NCBI RefSeq assembly: GCF_963675165.1
Contig: NC_087379.1
Coordinates: 1,616,201-1,680,200 of the forward strand
DNA length: 64,000 nt
Direction of reading: 5' to 3'
Origin: Halichondria panicea
Taxonomy: Eukaryota > Porifera > Demospongiae > Suberitida > Halichondriidae
The translations under genes were made by a program, and so were the position numbers. Within the stretch, counting starts at the first letter, position 1. The number at the start of each line of letters is the position of its first letter. A model generated the notes under the pieces. That model was not told the DNA's origin. It worked only from the letters and a program-made list of their open reading frames with translations, and searched no databases. Shown here piece after piece: positions 44,204 to 55,235 of this stretch.

Positions 44204-44459
44204 ATGTGGTATCCTTACGACATGGAACTAACATTAAGATAAAGACTTGTGATTCCGTAAATACTGTACTGTAAACCTGTGATTCCGTAAATACTGTGTT
44301 GTGTTAGTTCTAGTGGTTTCATGTTCTTATTTAGTCATTTCTGTACTATTGTTCTAGAAGGTTCTTTCTAGTATTGTTTTTGTATAAATAGCCTGTGTAT
44401 TTTGTATGTATCAGAGTTCTGATTTAATGAATTATTGAAGTTATCTCATCTCACCAACA
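44204..44459 (+). repeat. 3' LTR of the Ty3/gypsy fragment
   Basis: Follows a purine-rich tract (aggggaggaaa) and runs from TGTGGTATCC to CACCAACA, so it has the usual TG...CA ends. It includes a TATA-like stretch (tataaata, 44381-44392). It is 256 bp. No second LTR is present. Confidence 0.75.
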
Positions 44460-44461
44460 AC

Positions 44462-46515
44462 ATTCATTCCACGAGCTTTCATCAATTTGAGAATATTGCA
44501 AACAATACGACAAACTGTTTGCTCATTGATAGAGTGGTAGGGAAGCAGTTGAAGTGGTAAAGCATAAGGTTTCTTTCTCTTCTTTCACTGCTAATCATTA
44601 GCACAAACACATGTGTTGCAAACCTGTCGTTTTTGTCGGTATAAATTTCTAGAGAAATTGCATAAATTTTCTTTCATGCTGGAAAGGGACTGACTGGTAT
44701 GACAACTGCTAGATCCATTCTCGATTTCTTCTATAAGGGCACGAACATTGACAATAAGCTGCTGATTCTGCTTTCTAAGCTGCTGTATATCGTCGACTTT
44801 CCAACCACCTTCAAACAGTTGCTTTGTAGTTGTTCCCTTTTCCTTCAACTTTCTATAGGTGGCGTCCGCATACTCTAAAGCTGCACGCAATTAAAACGAC
44901 ACAACATGATATTTGCCTGCTAATGGAGGAAATACTTTATATACCTGTCAGAATGAATATCTTTTCTTCAAGTAATATCTGGCAGCATTTCCCCAAGTCT
45001 TCCACGCAGTTACTGCCAATCCTTATTGCCTTGTAGAAATCAAGCAGGTCTCTGTAAGCCTTAAACTCTTGCTGTAAGTCACCAGTGTCAAGATCAACAT
45101 CCCCACTCCACTCATGACGCATCGATTCTTTCAATCCAGAAACAAGATCACACCCATCCCCTTTCAACCATCAGCTTGTGTTCGGATTGCTCTTGTGAGC
45201 AGCATCAAGTATCTTCAGCTATAATGGTACCCAACAGTTGATACAATAATTTGGGCATGTCACTTATTATATACCTGAACCTCTGATCCCAAAGAAATTC
45301 CACTGCTAACAATGTCTCTTTCAAGAGTTCTTTCAGAGAGCCCAGGGACGTTGACTCTTGCCTGAAGCAACAATGAAAAACAGCTAGTATACATGTTATA
45401 GCACCTTAATTCAATGAATAATACCTGGACTGACTGAGAAGTTGACATAATTTTCCACATTGGACCACAGAAGATTTTTACCCATTTCGTTTCGAAGAGA
45501 GTAAACATGGACACTAGCCACTTTCTGTAGTCATCAGGGCAACGAACCTTAAAAACACCAGGAGTACATGGCACTGTAATTATATTGAACATACTGTTGC
45601 ATATCAGACAAACAGAAGAAATTAGAGCAATACTCAATGAGTCCCATTGGCATTCTTGAGACAGGTAGCCGTGATTCCTGACTGTTAGGTCTCTTCGTGC
45701 CTATTGCTTTCGCCAAGTTGTACATCACATTGGTTCTACCACCATGATCCAATTGCACCATAGCCTCAAGAGAGAGAATTAGATAATCGGAAGGATGAAC
45801 TCTTTCATAATAAAGAAGTGCATATTCCTGGAACAGCTTAGTCACCACACCGATCTGTTCTTCTCGACAGAGCTCTGATATTGTCTGATCAGTGCCTGAT
45901 AAAACACAATTGTTCATCATTGGGCAAGAAGAGTTTGTTTTATTGGTCAAATTGTATTCAGCCTTGGCATTGTCAGGAGAGGAAAAACGGTTTTGCAGCT
46001 CCCTCTGAACAGTGTTTCGACAGGCATCAGCTACAGTAGATGAGATAGAAAATTCACCATTATTTTTATGATACGAACATCTAGTAGCAGTTTACCTGTG
46101 CGTACTGCTTCCATGTTTACAAAGAGAAATTCAGAGGTATCTTTCCAAAACTGATGTTTTCTTCCAAATGCTGGCCACCTGTCTTTGAAGCCAGCACAAC
46201 ACACATAACTAGTTAGCTGCTCGAGCTCATCCAAACTCCATGCGATTGCGGCCTATATACATGCATCAAGACACATAATCAGTGAGCTATTGTTTTTACC
46301 CTTGATTGAGAATTTGTGAAGCTCAAACTCTTTCTTGCAGTACTTCTCAGTTGAGAATCAGGACTCTGTTGATTTAGAGACCTAACTGAAAGAGGGGACC
46401 GGACAAGTTGCTGTGTTGGAGGTCTGTGCCTTTTGGAAGGCTGTCTTGGAGTACTAGGGGAAGACTGGGAAGACACCCTTGGTTCAGTTTGTCCTTGTTC
46501 TCGAGATCTTTTCAT
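44462..46515 (-). pseudogene. N-terminal exons of the P-like element's transposase or an accessory gene
   Basis: Exon 1 (46515 downward) starts MKRSREQGQTEPRVSSQSSP and is Ser/Pro/Arg-rich and probably disordered. The next exon (about 46250-46095) has AWSLDELEQLTSYV and FKDRWPAFGRKHQFWKDTSE, which resembles a small helical DNA-binding fold. Later exons include MMNNCVLSGTDQTISELCRE and DHGGRTNVMYNLAKAIGTKR (45945-45650), DYRKWLVSMFTLFETKWVKI (45550-45430), ERTLERDIVSSGISLGSEVQ, a segment with DLDTGDLQQEFKAYRDLLDF (45160-44950), a coiled coil with KVDDIQQLRKQNQQLIVNV (44890-44600) and YHSINEQTVCRIVCNILKLM (44570-44470), which ends at the LTR. The strand, spacing and last exon fit continuation into the P-type transposase. 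I recognise no THAP zinc finger at the N terminus. Confidence 0.55.
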
Positions 46516-46679
46516 TTCGCCTGCTGTCTAATCTGTACTTTGATTGCGCAATGCATGCACTGCACTGCTTTTGCTGAATCAGCATAATGATCTTTTTTTT
46601 TACTAAAGAGCGTTGCTTCAGAAAGCTCAGGCGCACTCTTGTCGGACCTCCTCTGCTATCTATGGTACATCCACTGTAA

Positions 46680-46795
46680 CTATGTAGCTACCTCAAAGTC
46701 TTTGTTCTTGGAGAGGATGCTCTGGACTCTGCTAAACAGTTGCTTGAAGTGACCCTCCACATCTCCACACACCAGACTGAGTGAGAGGGAGTACA
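46680..46795 (-). pseudogene. CWF19L1: CWF19L1-like exon 1 region (copy 4)
   Basis: The minus strand encodes SLVCGDVEGHFKQLFSRVQS followed by ILSKNKDFE and a GTAGCT donor at about 46690. This matches the N-terminal metallophosphatase-like start of CWF19L1 (GDVEG motif). It is the only exon-1 copy in the window that retains the GDVEG motif. The initiator Met is not seen, and an acceptor-like ctcactcag precedes it. It belongs to the same gene as the exons at 36440-41005, now separated by the 5.6-kb transposon. Confidence 0.75.
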
Positions 46796-47116
46796 CTTGC
46801 ACTAGAGCTAGCTAACTTCTTTAATTCCGAGCGAAGCGAGGCTATAATCGGGTCACGTTGAGATTTTGGCGAAGAAAATGGACAATGTACTAAGGACTCA
46901 ATGGAACTAGTGGCTCTGGTTGCTGCAGACCGTAACGGTTTGACTTCAAAGTTGGAGGACGCGTTAGCCACTGTACTGAGGACACCTCAGCTCCATTCTA
47001 CAGCTCAGAAGGCCTTTTTTCAAGCGTTCTGCTCATAAGCTAGACAATGTTTCTTAAATTGACGATTCGTGACATTTCGATCATTACCTAGATCTATTCT
47101 TTTCTGTAATCTGAAC

Positions 47117-47647
47117 ATGGAACTAGTGGCTCTGGTTGCTGTTTGGCAAGAAGCAATAGAAATAGGTGAGAGCTATTACATAACTAACCTAACTGTCAGA
47201 GTATTTTGTGGCGAGTATTCTGTTTCCATGCCAGCAAATGGTTCGTCCGTAACTAAACTTGACAACATTGACGATGTTGACGAATGTCTAACCGAATCTA
47301 ATGAACTTTCACTCATGGGTGCTACCGTCATTGCTGTCAAGAAGTTCGAAAAGTTCAATGCTTGCACTTACTGTAAAGGTAAAGTTAAAGTCGTTGAAGA
47401 TGACATCGTCGAATGCTCAAAATGTGGTGCAACACTCCTACTGTCTCGTTGCCCTTTTAATCATATGGCTAAACTGGACTTGGAAGGGCCAGATACCACG
47501 TTTGTTACGGTTGTTGTTTACAACGATTTAATCAAAGCCATTGTCGAACAAGATCAGCAAACTACTACTTCCCTCCTGAAAGCTAAACCGTTCGATATTA
47601 CATACAATCAATACCATGTAGCTACAAGTGTCTCTCGGCGACGTTGA
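47117..47647 (+). CDS. OB-fold plus zinc-ribbon protein, RPA-like
   Basis: The likely start is ATG 47117 (MELVALVAVWQEAIEIGESY) giving about 176 residues. The N-terminal half has the beta-rich pattern of an OB fold (YYITNLTVRVFCGEY, MGATVIAVKKFEKF). It is followed by a zinc ribbon with CTYCKGK and CSKCGATLLLSRC. This arrangement resembles the C-terminal DNA-binding part of replication protein A large subunits, which are also carried by some transposons. A direct repeat of ggaactagtggctctggttgctg occurs upstream at 46901 in another short frame, suggesting a duplicated or disrupted 5' exon. Repeat-like sequence (tagcctcgat...) follows at 47743. The role is unknown; transposon cargo is a reasonable alternative. 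Confidence 0.5.
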   Translation: MELVALVAVWQEAIEIGESYYITNLTVRVFCGEYSVSMPANGSSVTKLDNIDDVDECLTESNELSLMGATVIAVKKFEKFNACTYCKGKVKVVEDDIVECSKCGATLLLSRCPFNHMAKLDLEGPDTTFVTVVVYNDLIKAIVEQDQQTTTSLLKAKPFDITYNQYHVATSVSRRR

Positions 47648-47890
47648 CACCAGGATCAAGCTACAACTATTAACATTTAACAATTCCTTTTTCCCATGTG
47701 CTGTTTCAACAATTATTACTCAAAAGCCTTACCTATGAATTAGCCTCGATCCCAAGACAATTAAAAAGGCCTTGGATTCGAGGCTAATAGTGCGTAGCGA
47801 GGTTGCACTCCAGTGAATCCTAGCCTCTAGCCTCGACTCCAGCCCCTTGAATAGTGGGCCTTTCTCAGCGGCTTGGAATCGAGGCTACCC

Positions 47891-49680
47891 TAGCCTCCTT
47901 CACCGGCCTTTGACTGCTATCAGAGATACAAAAGAAAGGGGATTGGAAACGAAATTTTTACGAAATTTTTGCGTGAAGCATTCCGCGTTATAGGGCGTGG
48001 CTAAAACTACAAAGGATTATATTTATAGTCAGCATGCTCATTACCAGTCTTGACTGCTCTACAATGTGCTGTACATAGAAACAGTGAAATTGATCATTTT
48101 TAATGTTGATTTTTCTAAAAAGTAAAGAGAATTTAGCTCTAAAAAGTCGACTAAGCCATGCAGCCACTATTACTAGACAAATAAATGCTATGCAAGAAGA
48201 AATAGCCTTTACTATGAAGTCGTAGGAGGGACAGGCCCGTGGCGTGTCTAAAAGTATACTAAAGCAGTTTGAAGGACTATACTGCAAACGTTTATGAACA
48301 GTACAGCTTATTTATAGCATGAAGCCATTCTATGTAGCACTTAGATACATAATAACCAAGTCAAGCAATGTCCTTTGCTGTTTTGACTTCACAGGAGGGA
48401 CAGAGAAAAGTTGACATAGAGTAATTCAAGCTAAACTCAAAAAAATTGGAAACAGAGTAAAGACAACGGACTTAGAGCTTGTCAGTGGTATAAGCTTACT
48501 TCTCTCAAGTATCTCCCAGGCCCTGAGTGATCTCTAGTGGATAGGAGAGCTAGAAACCAGGGATACAAAACTTTTCCATGTAATTATTTGCGAGCGCAAT
48601 AATTACACGGAGTGCTTCACCGGATGTCAGTCCTTTTACATAGGGCGTGGGCGATCGTTTCCAATCCCCTTTCTTTTGTATCTCTGCTGCTATCGACTGC
48701 TTGCGCATGCGCCAAATTATTGGATTTTTCCCCGTAAATATTCCTATAATACTGGATACATCAGAGAAAATATCCTAAAAGTCATACACAGAGCTATATA
48801 GCTAGCTAGCTAGAGACAGAGCTGTGTAGGTTTGTTGTACTGCTATTTTCTTCTGATAGAATCAGTAGCAGTAGTATAGTAGACTTTCACCAAAGTTAGT
48901 GTTAAATGGGCGTGGCCTGTCCATATAGGCTCTTATCAGCCGTCACTCCTTTCAGACAATCGTCATCCACACTGTTGCATGCTGTGAGTCTTTTGTTAAC
49001 ATTAACATAGCAGGCTAAGGGTAGCTATCAGAGAATGCTATCCAATGGGCTAGAAACCTTCAATCGAACTTTCTATCTACTTCCTTCAATCCACTTCCTT
49101 TCGTTGTGATGTCATAGTTTTACTGAGCATAAACGATGTTATCCAAAGCCCCCAGATACCGGGGGATATTAGCGCATGCGCAAGCAGTCGATACCAGGCC
49201 CACTTCCCTCAGAGGAGGACGCCAGGGTCAATAGGGTCACGTTTAATTAATGAAGGATTAAACATTCTTGTTCTGGGTACTTGACCTTTGCTGCATATAG
49301 CAGCTTAGCGCTTCTGTTCATTATTTGCCTGCTTGGCTATACCCAGTGCAGCAAGCCAGTACATCTAAATTTATACCCTAGCCACAGAAGGCTAATTTCC
49401 ATATCTTGTGGTTTCGAAGAATGCAATAAAAGGTCAAAGGTTGCAATTAAATCCTGGATCTCCTCTCTCAAGCTGATTCCTCTGGGGCGCGATAGCTCAA
49501 CCAATTTCTGTTGTGATTATAAAGAGGATATTGGTGGTGTATAAACTCAGGGGCGCGAGGGTAAACTCAGTTTTACATGTAAAACATAGGGCCACGTGGT
49601 GTTTTAATTAGTGACCTTTTGACACTGGCATTCCTCCTCTGCACTTCCCTAGTGGGGAAGTGCGGCCTGGGATCGACATT
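47891..49680. mobile_element. TAGCCTCCTTCACCGGCC repeat with two nested elements
   Basis: A repeat of about 560 bp when intact (compare the inverted copy at 53444-54018). It starts TAGCCTCCTTCACCGGCCTT, is interrupted by the P-like MITE at 47922-48686, continues through GACTGCTTGCGCATGCGCC to about 49207, and is interrupted again by an element with CAGAGGAGGA ends (about 49208-49644). Its end AAGTGCGGCCTGGGATCGA is recovered at 49655-49678. No host gene was found in this stretch. Confidence 0.6.
47922..48686. mobile_element. P-like MITE, 765 bp, 8-bp target duplication
   Basis: Ends AGAGATACAAAAGAAAGGGG and CCCCTTTCTTTTGTATCTCTG are inverted repeats extending through GATTGGAAACGA. The duplication ctgctatc lies at 47914-47921 and 48687-48694. 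As in the other two P-like elements, the right end carries one extra G and the subterminal sequence GGGGATTGGAAAC is shared. No coding capacity. Confidence 0.8.
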
Positions 49681-49906
49681 TTCGACTTGGTGGTGCATGT
49701 ATTCTAAATAAAGCACCAGCCACACCCCCCTTTTGCGTTCTCTAGCTAGCTAGCTAGCTAGCTCTCTGTAACTTCACCTCGAGCCTCTCCGGCACCTCTC
49801 CTATCAAGCTTTCTATACAATACAGGTAAGATCAACTGAATAGCTTTTAACTGCATATGCGAGCCTCACTGTCTGTCATGCTTTTCTATTCCCACAGTAA
49901 CGAGCA

Positions 49907-51517
49907 ATGGCTGTAAATCCACAAGCTTTCGAGCAGTTCACTCTGAGACAAGTTCGCATCACTGAGAATGAGTTTGGACGAGGTTCCAACGCTGTTGTCA
50001 TAGAGCTAGAGTATCGAGGACTGAAATGTGCCGGCAAGAAGCTTCACGGAGTTCTCTACGAAGCTGGAATCAGGTATGCAGCACAAAGGTATCTGGAGGA
50101 GTGTCACCTGCTCAGTCAAACTAGGCACCCCAACATTGTCCAGTTTCTGGGAGTCTGTTTTGAGGAAGGCTCTCAGTTCCCCATCCTAGTCATGGAGTTC
50201 CTCCCCACCAACTTGACCAGCTGTCTCGAGCGCTACGGTATTCTCCCCGATGAGATCAACTTCTCTATCCTCCATGACGTCTCACTGGGCCTGGTCTACC
50301 TCCATGACCAAACACCAGTCATTGCGCACAGAGACCTCTCAACCAACAATGTCCTCTTGTCCACCAACATGACGGCCAAGATATCCGATCTGGGGGTTGC
50401 TCGGATATTGAACCTCACCCCCCTTCAAGCGAGTCGAATGACGGAGACCCCTGGCACCCCAGCATACATGCCCCCTGAAGTGATGGTTGCCGACCCCCAC
50501 TACGACACCAGTGTGGATGTGTTCTCCTTTGGGATCATGATGATTCACACCTTCACAGCAGAGTGGCCACTACCAAGTATCGGCCAGACACGAATCGATC
50601 CTGCTAATCCCAATGGTCTGATACCAGTGACGGAAGCGGAACGACGCGAAGAGTTTCTTCAAAAGATTCCCCCAGACCACCCTCTGATGGACCTCATCAC
50701 GTGCTGTCTCAGCAACAACCCTCAGCGAAGGCCTAGAGCAGCGGAGATAGTGGGTCGGATGGTGGGTGTGGTACTTGAACACCCTCCCTCCTTTGAGAAC
50801 AGAGTGGAGATGCTCCAGCGAGTGAGTGCCCTACTGACAGAGAAGAGGGAGCTTGAGGAGGAGGTTGTGAGGAAGGACTCAGCAATCCAAGAGAAAGCAG
50901 GAGAGAACGAGGCACTGGCGGAGGAGAAAAGACGAGAAAGTGAAAACATTGTTCAGCGTATGCAGTTGGTGCACTCTGTGGAAACTGATCAGTTTAAATT
51001 GGAAAACGACGATCTTAAAGGTCAACTCGAAGCTAAAGAGATAATTGTTAACACGAAAGATGAATTTATTATTTCAAGAAATGCTAGGATAGTGGAATTA
51101 GAAACTCGATGTAAGCAACTCACTGAAGAGGTGGAGCAACAAATTGCCAACGTCAACTACACTCAAAACAAGCTTGTATCTAAAGCTACGAAAATAGCTC
51201 AACTGGAAACAAATCTGGAACAGGAGCAAGCTTGTTTAGCTGACAAAAACTCTATTATTGCTCACAAAAATTTGACTATTGCTGACAAGCAAAACGAACT
51301 GGTATCAAATGCTCTGAAAATTACTCAACTGGAAACAGATGTCACCAATCTCACTGCACAAGTGGAACAAGAGCAAGCTTGTTTAGCTGACATTATTGCT
51401 CACAGAGAATTGACACTTGCCTTCAAGGACACTTCCCTTCAGAAGAATAAAACCACCATTCAGAGTTTAAACAACCGACTCACCAAAACTAGAGACTACC
51501 TGACCAGCAAACCACAG
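49907..51517 (+). CDS. TKL-like kinase plus coiled coil, first coding exon of copy D
   Basis: 537 codons run from ATG 49907 to the CAG|GTGAGC donor. A 72-bp 5' UTR intron (49826-49897) precedes it. Kinase motifs are present: EFGRGSNAVV, CAGKKL, AHRDLSTNNVLL, DLGVARIL, GTPAYMPPEV, DVFSFGIMM. The coiled coil is longer than in A and C because a block containing NELVSNALKITQLETDVTNL and VEQEQACLAD is repeated (about 51260-51390). The read-through end of the other copies (VSSSTLY-stop) is altered here: a repeat insertion right after the donor extends the frame to 51592. With its Kelch exon at 55981 the protein would be about 843 residues. It appears intact. Confidence 0.9.
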
Positions 51518-52350
51518 GTGAGCTCATCAACTAAGTGCAGTGGCAATGGGAGGGGGGCTCCAGGGGCTGGAGCCCCCCCCCCCATATTATAAGACTTATC
51601 AAAGCTGTACTATGTAGGTAGCCTTACTCAAAAAACTACAGCTCCCCCCCCCCCCCATTGAGAAATTGTTTCCTACGCGACTGCATCTAAACATGACTGT
51701 CATATCTCTTATTGTATCACCACTCTAATAGAAGTAACTAACTGTTTAATGTTCCAATCGATCGCCAAGTACATATAGAATGGAAGTCATATTAATATTC
51801 CACCAAGGTGTTTTGAAAATCATTTTTGCGATGCCTCGGCAATAAGAATCAATTGGCTACCGTATAATTTGTGAATATATTATGTTGCAGTATATGATAA
51901 TCACCATTATATAAATAACCCGAATAATTTGTGTCCCACAGGATCAATTACTGATAATATTATTTGCTGCTATGGTAATACATTCCAAATGTCCTTAATT
52001 ATGCCTCGAGGCGTAGCCGTACGAGGGATACGGTAAAGCTGACTGTGTGTGTGTGTGTGTCTGTGTGTGTGTGTGTGTGTGTATTCCAGCAGTAACTGCT
52101 CAACGGTTGCAATGCGACGAAAACTAACAGCTTCTATAGGCTTCTAGCCACGTTCTCTTGGATTTTGATTCGTGGATTAGCAAACTAAAGCTTCTTTCTC
52201 GAGTTATGGCTAGTTTGACTCACATTGAAGGCTGTTGCAGTCTCTTCAGAATCTTTCATAGCATCATCTGTCCGCACAAACTTTCTATTCAACATATGAG
52301 TTAGCCTTGCACTAAAGCGCTAGCTTTTTGTTAGCTACAATACTCAGAAA

Positions 52351-53425
52351 TTCCAGGCCGCTTGAACAAGGCGGCCTGGTATACCTTGTATGCGCATGCG
52401 TGTACATTACCCCAAAAAGGGGGTAATCCGTGTATTTGTGGATACTGTCAGTAAAATAAACCGTATACTATTTGTATTCTGATTTTACAGTCCGTTACAT
52501 AGAAGTATTGTGCAAAGATGACTGAGTTCTTACGCCCTTTATTGTATCAAGCCAAGTCTCTACTTAACGACACCCTACACTGTAAGGCTACAGATGTTAT
52601 AGGAAAGGCATGATGTGTTCCTGTGGGTCCCCTGATGAGGCTGTGGTAATATAGACCAGGCAAGTGTTCTGCTACTAAATCTTGCCTTTATGTTCGACAA
52701 GAAGTCATTGCTGAAGATAAAGAAGCTAATGATTACTCCTGAAAGCTTTTAATAAGCTTTAACTCGACACTCAGGAAGTTATTCACTCAAGATCTACTGA
52801 TGTATTAAAGAGTCCACCACTCTTCCTAGCTGGCAGCTCTAGCTGTCTGGGAGGCTTTCTTGAACTGTCTCTTTGATAAACAGAGCTAGAAGAAGCAACA
52901 CTGCTGCAGCATAATTATTCTACTTTGATTAAGGCCAAGCAAAGTCAATTTGTAGTTTCTCTGGCTATTATTTTTAAAATAGCAAGCGGATTGAGGTATT
53001 TGATAAATATTAATGATAATGATACTCATAGAATTTTAATTGAAAACACACCCCTAACTTCCTCAATAAGCGGAAGTGCATAATTTTTATTTCATTAATT
53101 TTAGTCATAATTATATTCATGACCAAAAAACCATACAAATTTATCCTTTTCTTTTCTTTTAGTGCCTTTAATTTGAGGTCACGTGATATTTAACTTTTTT
53201 GTAAAGCTGCCAATTTCCAAGCGCGAGGGCCTGAGAAACTACAAATTGACTTTGCATGGCCTAATAGTGTCTCTGAAAGCTGCCATTGTGGTCACATTGT
53301 CATACGTATTATTCCCTTTTGTAACTTTGTCCGTTTTTTTACAATTTGTATGATGAAATTGTTGTCAGTTATTTCGCGCATGCGCATACAAGGATACCAG
53401 GCCGCCTTGTTCAAGCGGCCTGGAA
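52351..53425. mobile_element. 1.07-kb element with 48-bp inverted ends
   Basis: The left TTCCAGGCCGCTTGAACAAG and the right CTTGTTCAAGCGGCCTGGAA are inverted repeats continuing through TATGCGCATGCG. No transposase frame. The right flank GGCTA suggests the same TAGCC-type family, with the left terminus shortened. Confidence 0.75.
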
Positions 53426-53443
53426 TCAAGGCTAAGCTAGCAG

Positions 53444-54018
53444 TAGCCTCAATCCCAGGCCGCACTTCCCACTAGGGAAGTGGGCCTGGTATCGACTGCT
53501 TGCGCATGCGCTAATATCCCCCCGGTATCTGGGGGCTTTGGATAACATCGTTTATGCTCAGTAAGACATCACAACGAAAGGAAGTGGATTGAAGGAAGTA
53601 GATAGAAAGTTCGATTGAAGGTTTCTAGCCCATCGGATAGCATTCTCTGATAGCTACCCTTAGCCTGCTATGTTAACAAAAGACTCACAGCCTGCAACAG
53701 TGTGGATGACGATCGTCTGAAAGGAGTGACGGCTGATAAGAGAGCCTATAATGGACAGGCCACGCCCATTTAACACTAACTTTGGTGAAAGTCTACTATA
53801 CTACTGCTACTGATTCTATCAGAAGAAAATAGCAGTACAACAAACCTACACAGCTCTGTCTCTAGCTAGCTAGCTATATAGCTCTGTGTATGACTTTTAG
53901 GATATTTTCTCTGATGTATCCAGTATTATAGGAATATTTACGGGGAAAATCCAATAATTTGGCGCATGCGCAAGCAGTCGATAGCAGGCCTTCTTTCAAA
54001 GGCCGGTGAAGGAGGCTA
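53444..54018. mobile_element. TAGCCTC repeat, inverted relative to 47891-49680
   Basis: Begins TAGCCTCAATCCCAGGCCGC and ends GGCCGGTGAAGGAGGCTA. The interior is the reverse complement of the repeat upstream of kinase D (for example ggcgcatgcgcaagcagtcg). The two copies flank the copy D kinase exon in inverted orientation. Confidence 0.7.
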
Positions 54019-54032
54019 AGCTACAGGGATTT

Positions 54033-54614
54033 GAGGAGTTCTTGCAACTGGAATGTCGAGAGCGGAAGTACCTGTCACGTGAACCTTGGTAACAAGATTG
54101 AATTTTGGCTCATTCCAAACCAATTTTTCTCCAATAGAGCCTATTCATTTTTGTTAAACTGGGAAAACATTGACTTACATCAGAAAGCTAAGATCAAGAG
54201 CCTTTGGTAAAGGCTTTGCACCACAGCAGGTTGTCAGCTGAAGCTATCCTTGAGATTCTAAATCGTTTTGTGAGCTACTACTTGCCCCAGCCTGCCCGTA
54301 AGCTGTTGAAAGTGTATCACTAGTCTCAGTAAAATCTCTCTTAGGCTAGCTCCAGCTGGATACACAGTTTGTGTGACAGACTAATAGTAATAGCTCACGA
54401 TTGGGCTCAAGGATAGCTTTAGCTGTGGTGCAAAGGCTTGCAGATAATTATATGCAGAGCAAAGCCTCCTGTATAGGTCGATTCCCCCAAAATAAACAGG
54501 CCTAAAGGCTTTATTGGAGAAAAATTGGTTTGAAATGAGAAATGAGCCATAATTACGTAACTGTTCACGTGACAGGTACTTCCGCTCTCGACATTACAGT
54601 TGCAAGAACTCCTC
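54033..54614. mobile_element. 580-bp element with 50-bp inverted ends
   Basis: The left GAGGAGTTCTTGCAACTGGA and right TACAGTTGCAAGAACTCCTC are inverted; the match continues through GGAAGTACCTGTCACGTGAA. No coding content was recognised. Flanking duplication unclear. Confidence 0.7.
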
Positions 54615-55095
54615 TTATACCACACTTACGTCACCACAAATTGATCTCATTGGTCAACAGCTGTAGGATATATAGAATATTAGCATGCAGCCCCAGGCAT
54701 GCACAGTTTTTCAAGTTGTTTTTTAGTTTTTTCATTTGTTCAAGAAAGTAAGCAAAGAGAAAAGAGCCATGCTTGACGGTACTAAGACTCAAAGCGACGG
54801 CAGAAACACAGAAGGTGCTCTCCAACAAGATGGCTAAGCTTCCATGGGTCCATGGGCGCGGTTTAGATACATTTTATCCAAGAAGAGCTTGCAACTCCAG
54901 TAAGGGACGTCGAATGATCAACGCTTGGACCAAGGAAGCTCTTGAGCATCTGTAGGAGTCAACATGTTGCTCAACTAGCTTATTGACGGCTGCAAAATCC
55001 GGCATAGTCTTGTTCTTTTTTGCAGTCTGCATCGTGATTGAATTGTTGCTAGGGGGAGGTCCTTTTATAGTGCTGCGGTCACGTGGTATAAGTCA

Positions 55096-55235
55096 GATAT
55101 GCCACACCTACTCGGAGGATATGCACCCTATATATCCTCCGCTACCGTGGTTACATACCCCTCGGCTCCGCCTCGGAGTAACCACGGTAGCGGAGGATAT
55201 ATGGGTGCATATCCTCCTCTTAGGTGTGGTATATC
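55096..55235. repeat. Long hairpin, arms about 60 bp
   Basis: The arms include GGAGGATATGCACCC, CGCTACCGTGGTTAC and their complements; the loop carries ctcggctccgcctcgg. It is probably a small foldback element in the copy D intron. Confidence 0.75.

Larger units (their letters stand above)
41073..46664. mobile_element. P-element-like transposon, 5.6 kb, with nested insertions
   Basis: The left end ATAGATAGTAAAGGGAAGGG pairs with the right end ending CTCTGCTATCTATG. The 8-bp duplication gtacatcc flanks it (41065-41072 and 46665-46672). CWF19L1 copies 2 and 5 provide the empty site (gtgcatccattgtatg). A transposase gene lies on the minus strand in two blocks, 46515-44480 and 43110-42187, separated by a Ty3/gypsy fragment; a hAT-like element occupies 41324-42087. 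P elements make 8-bp duplications, which agrees with the transposase identity. The element itself sits in an intron of CWF19L1 copy 4. Confidence 0.8.

Noticed and set aside
54773-54955. 60-codon ORF with basic residues
   Set aside because: Short, inside the repeat-filled intron of copy D, and without homology I recognise.
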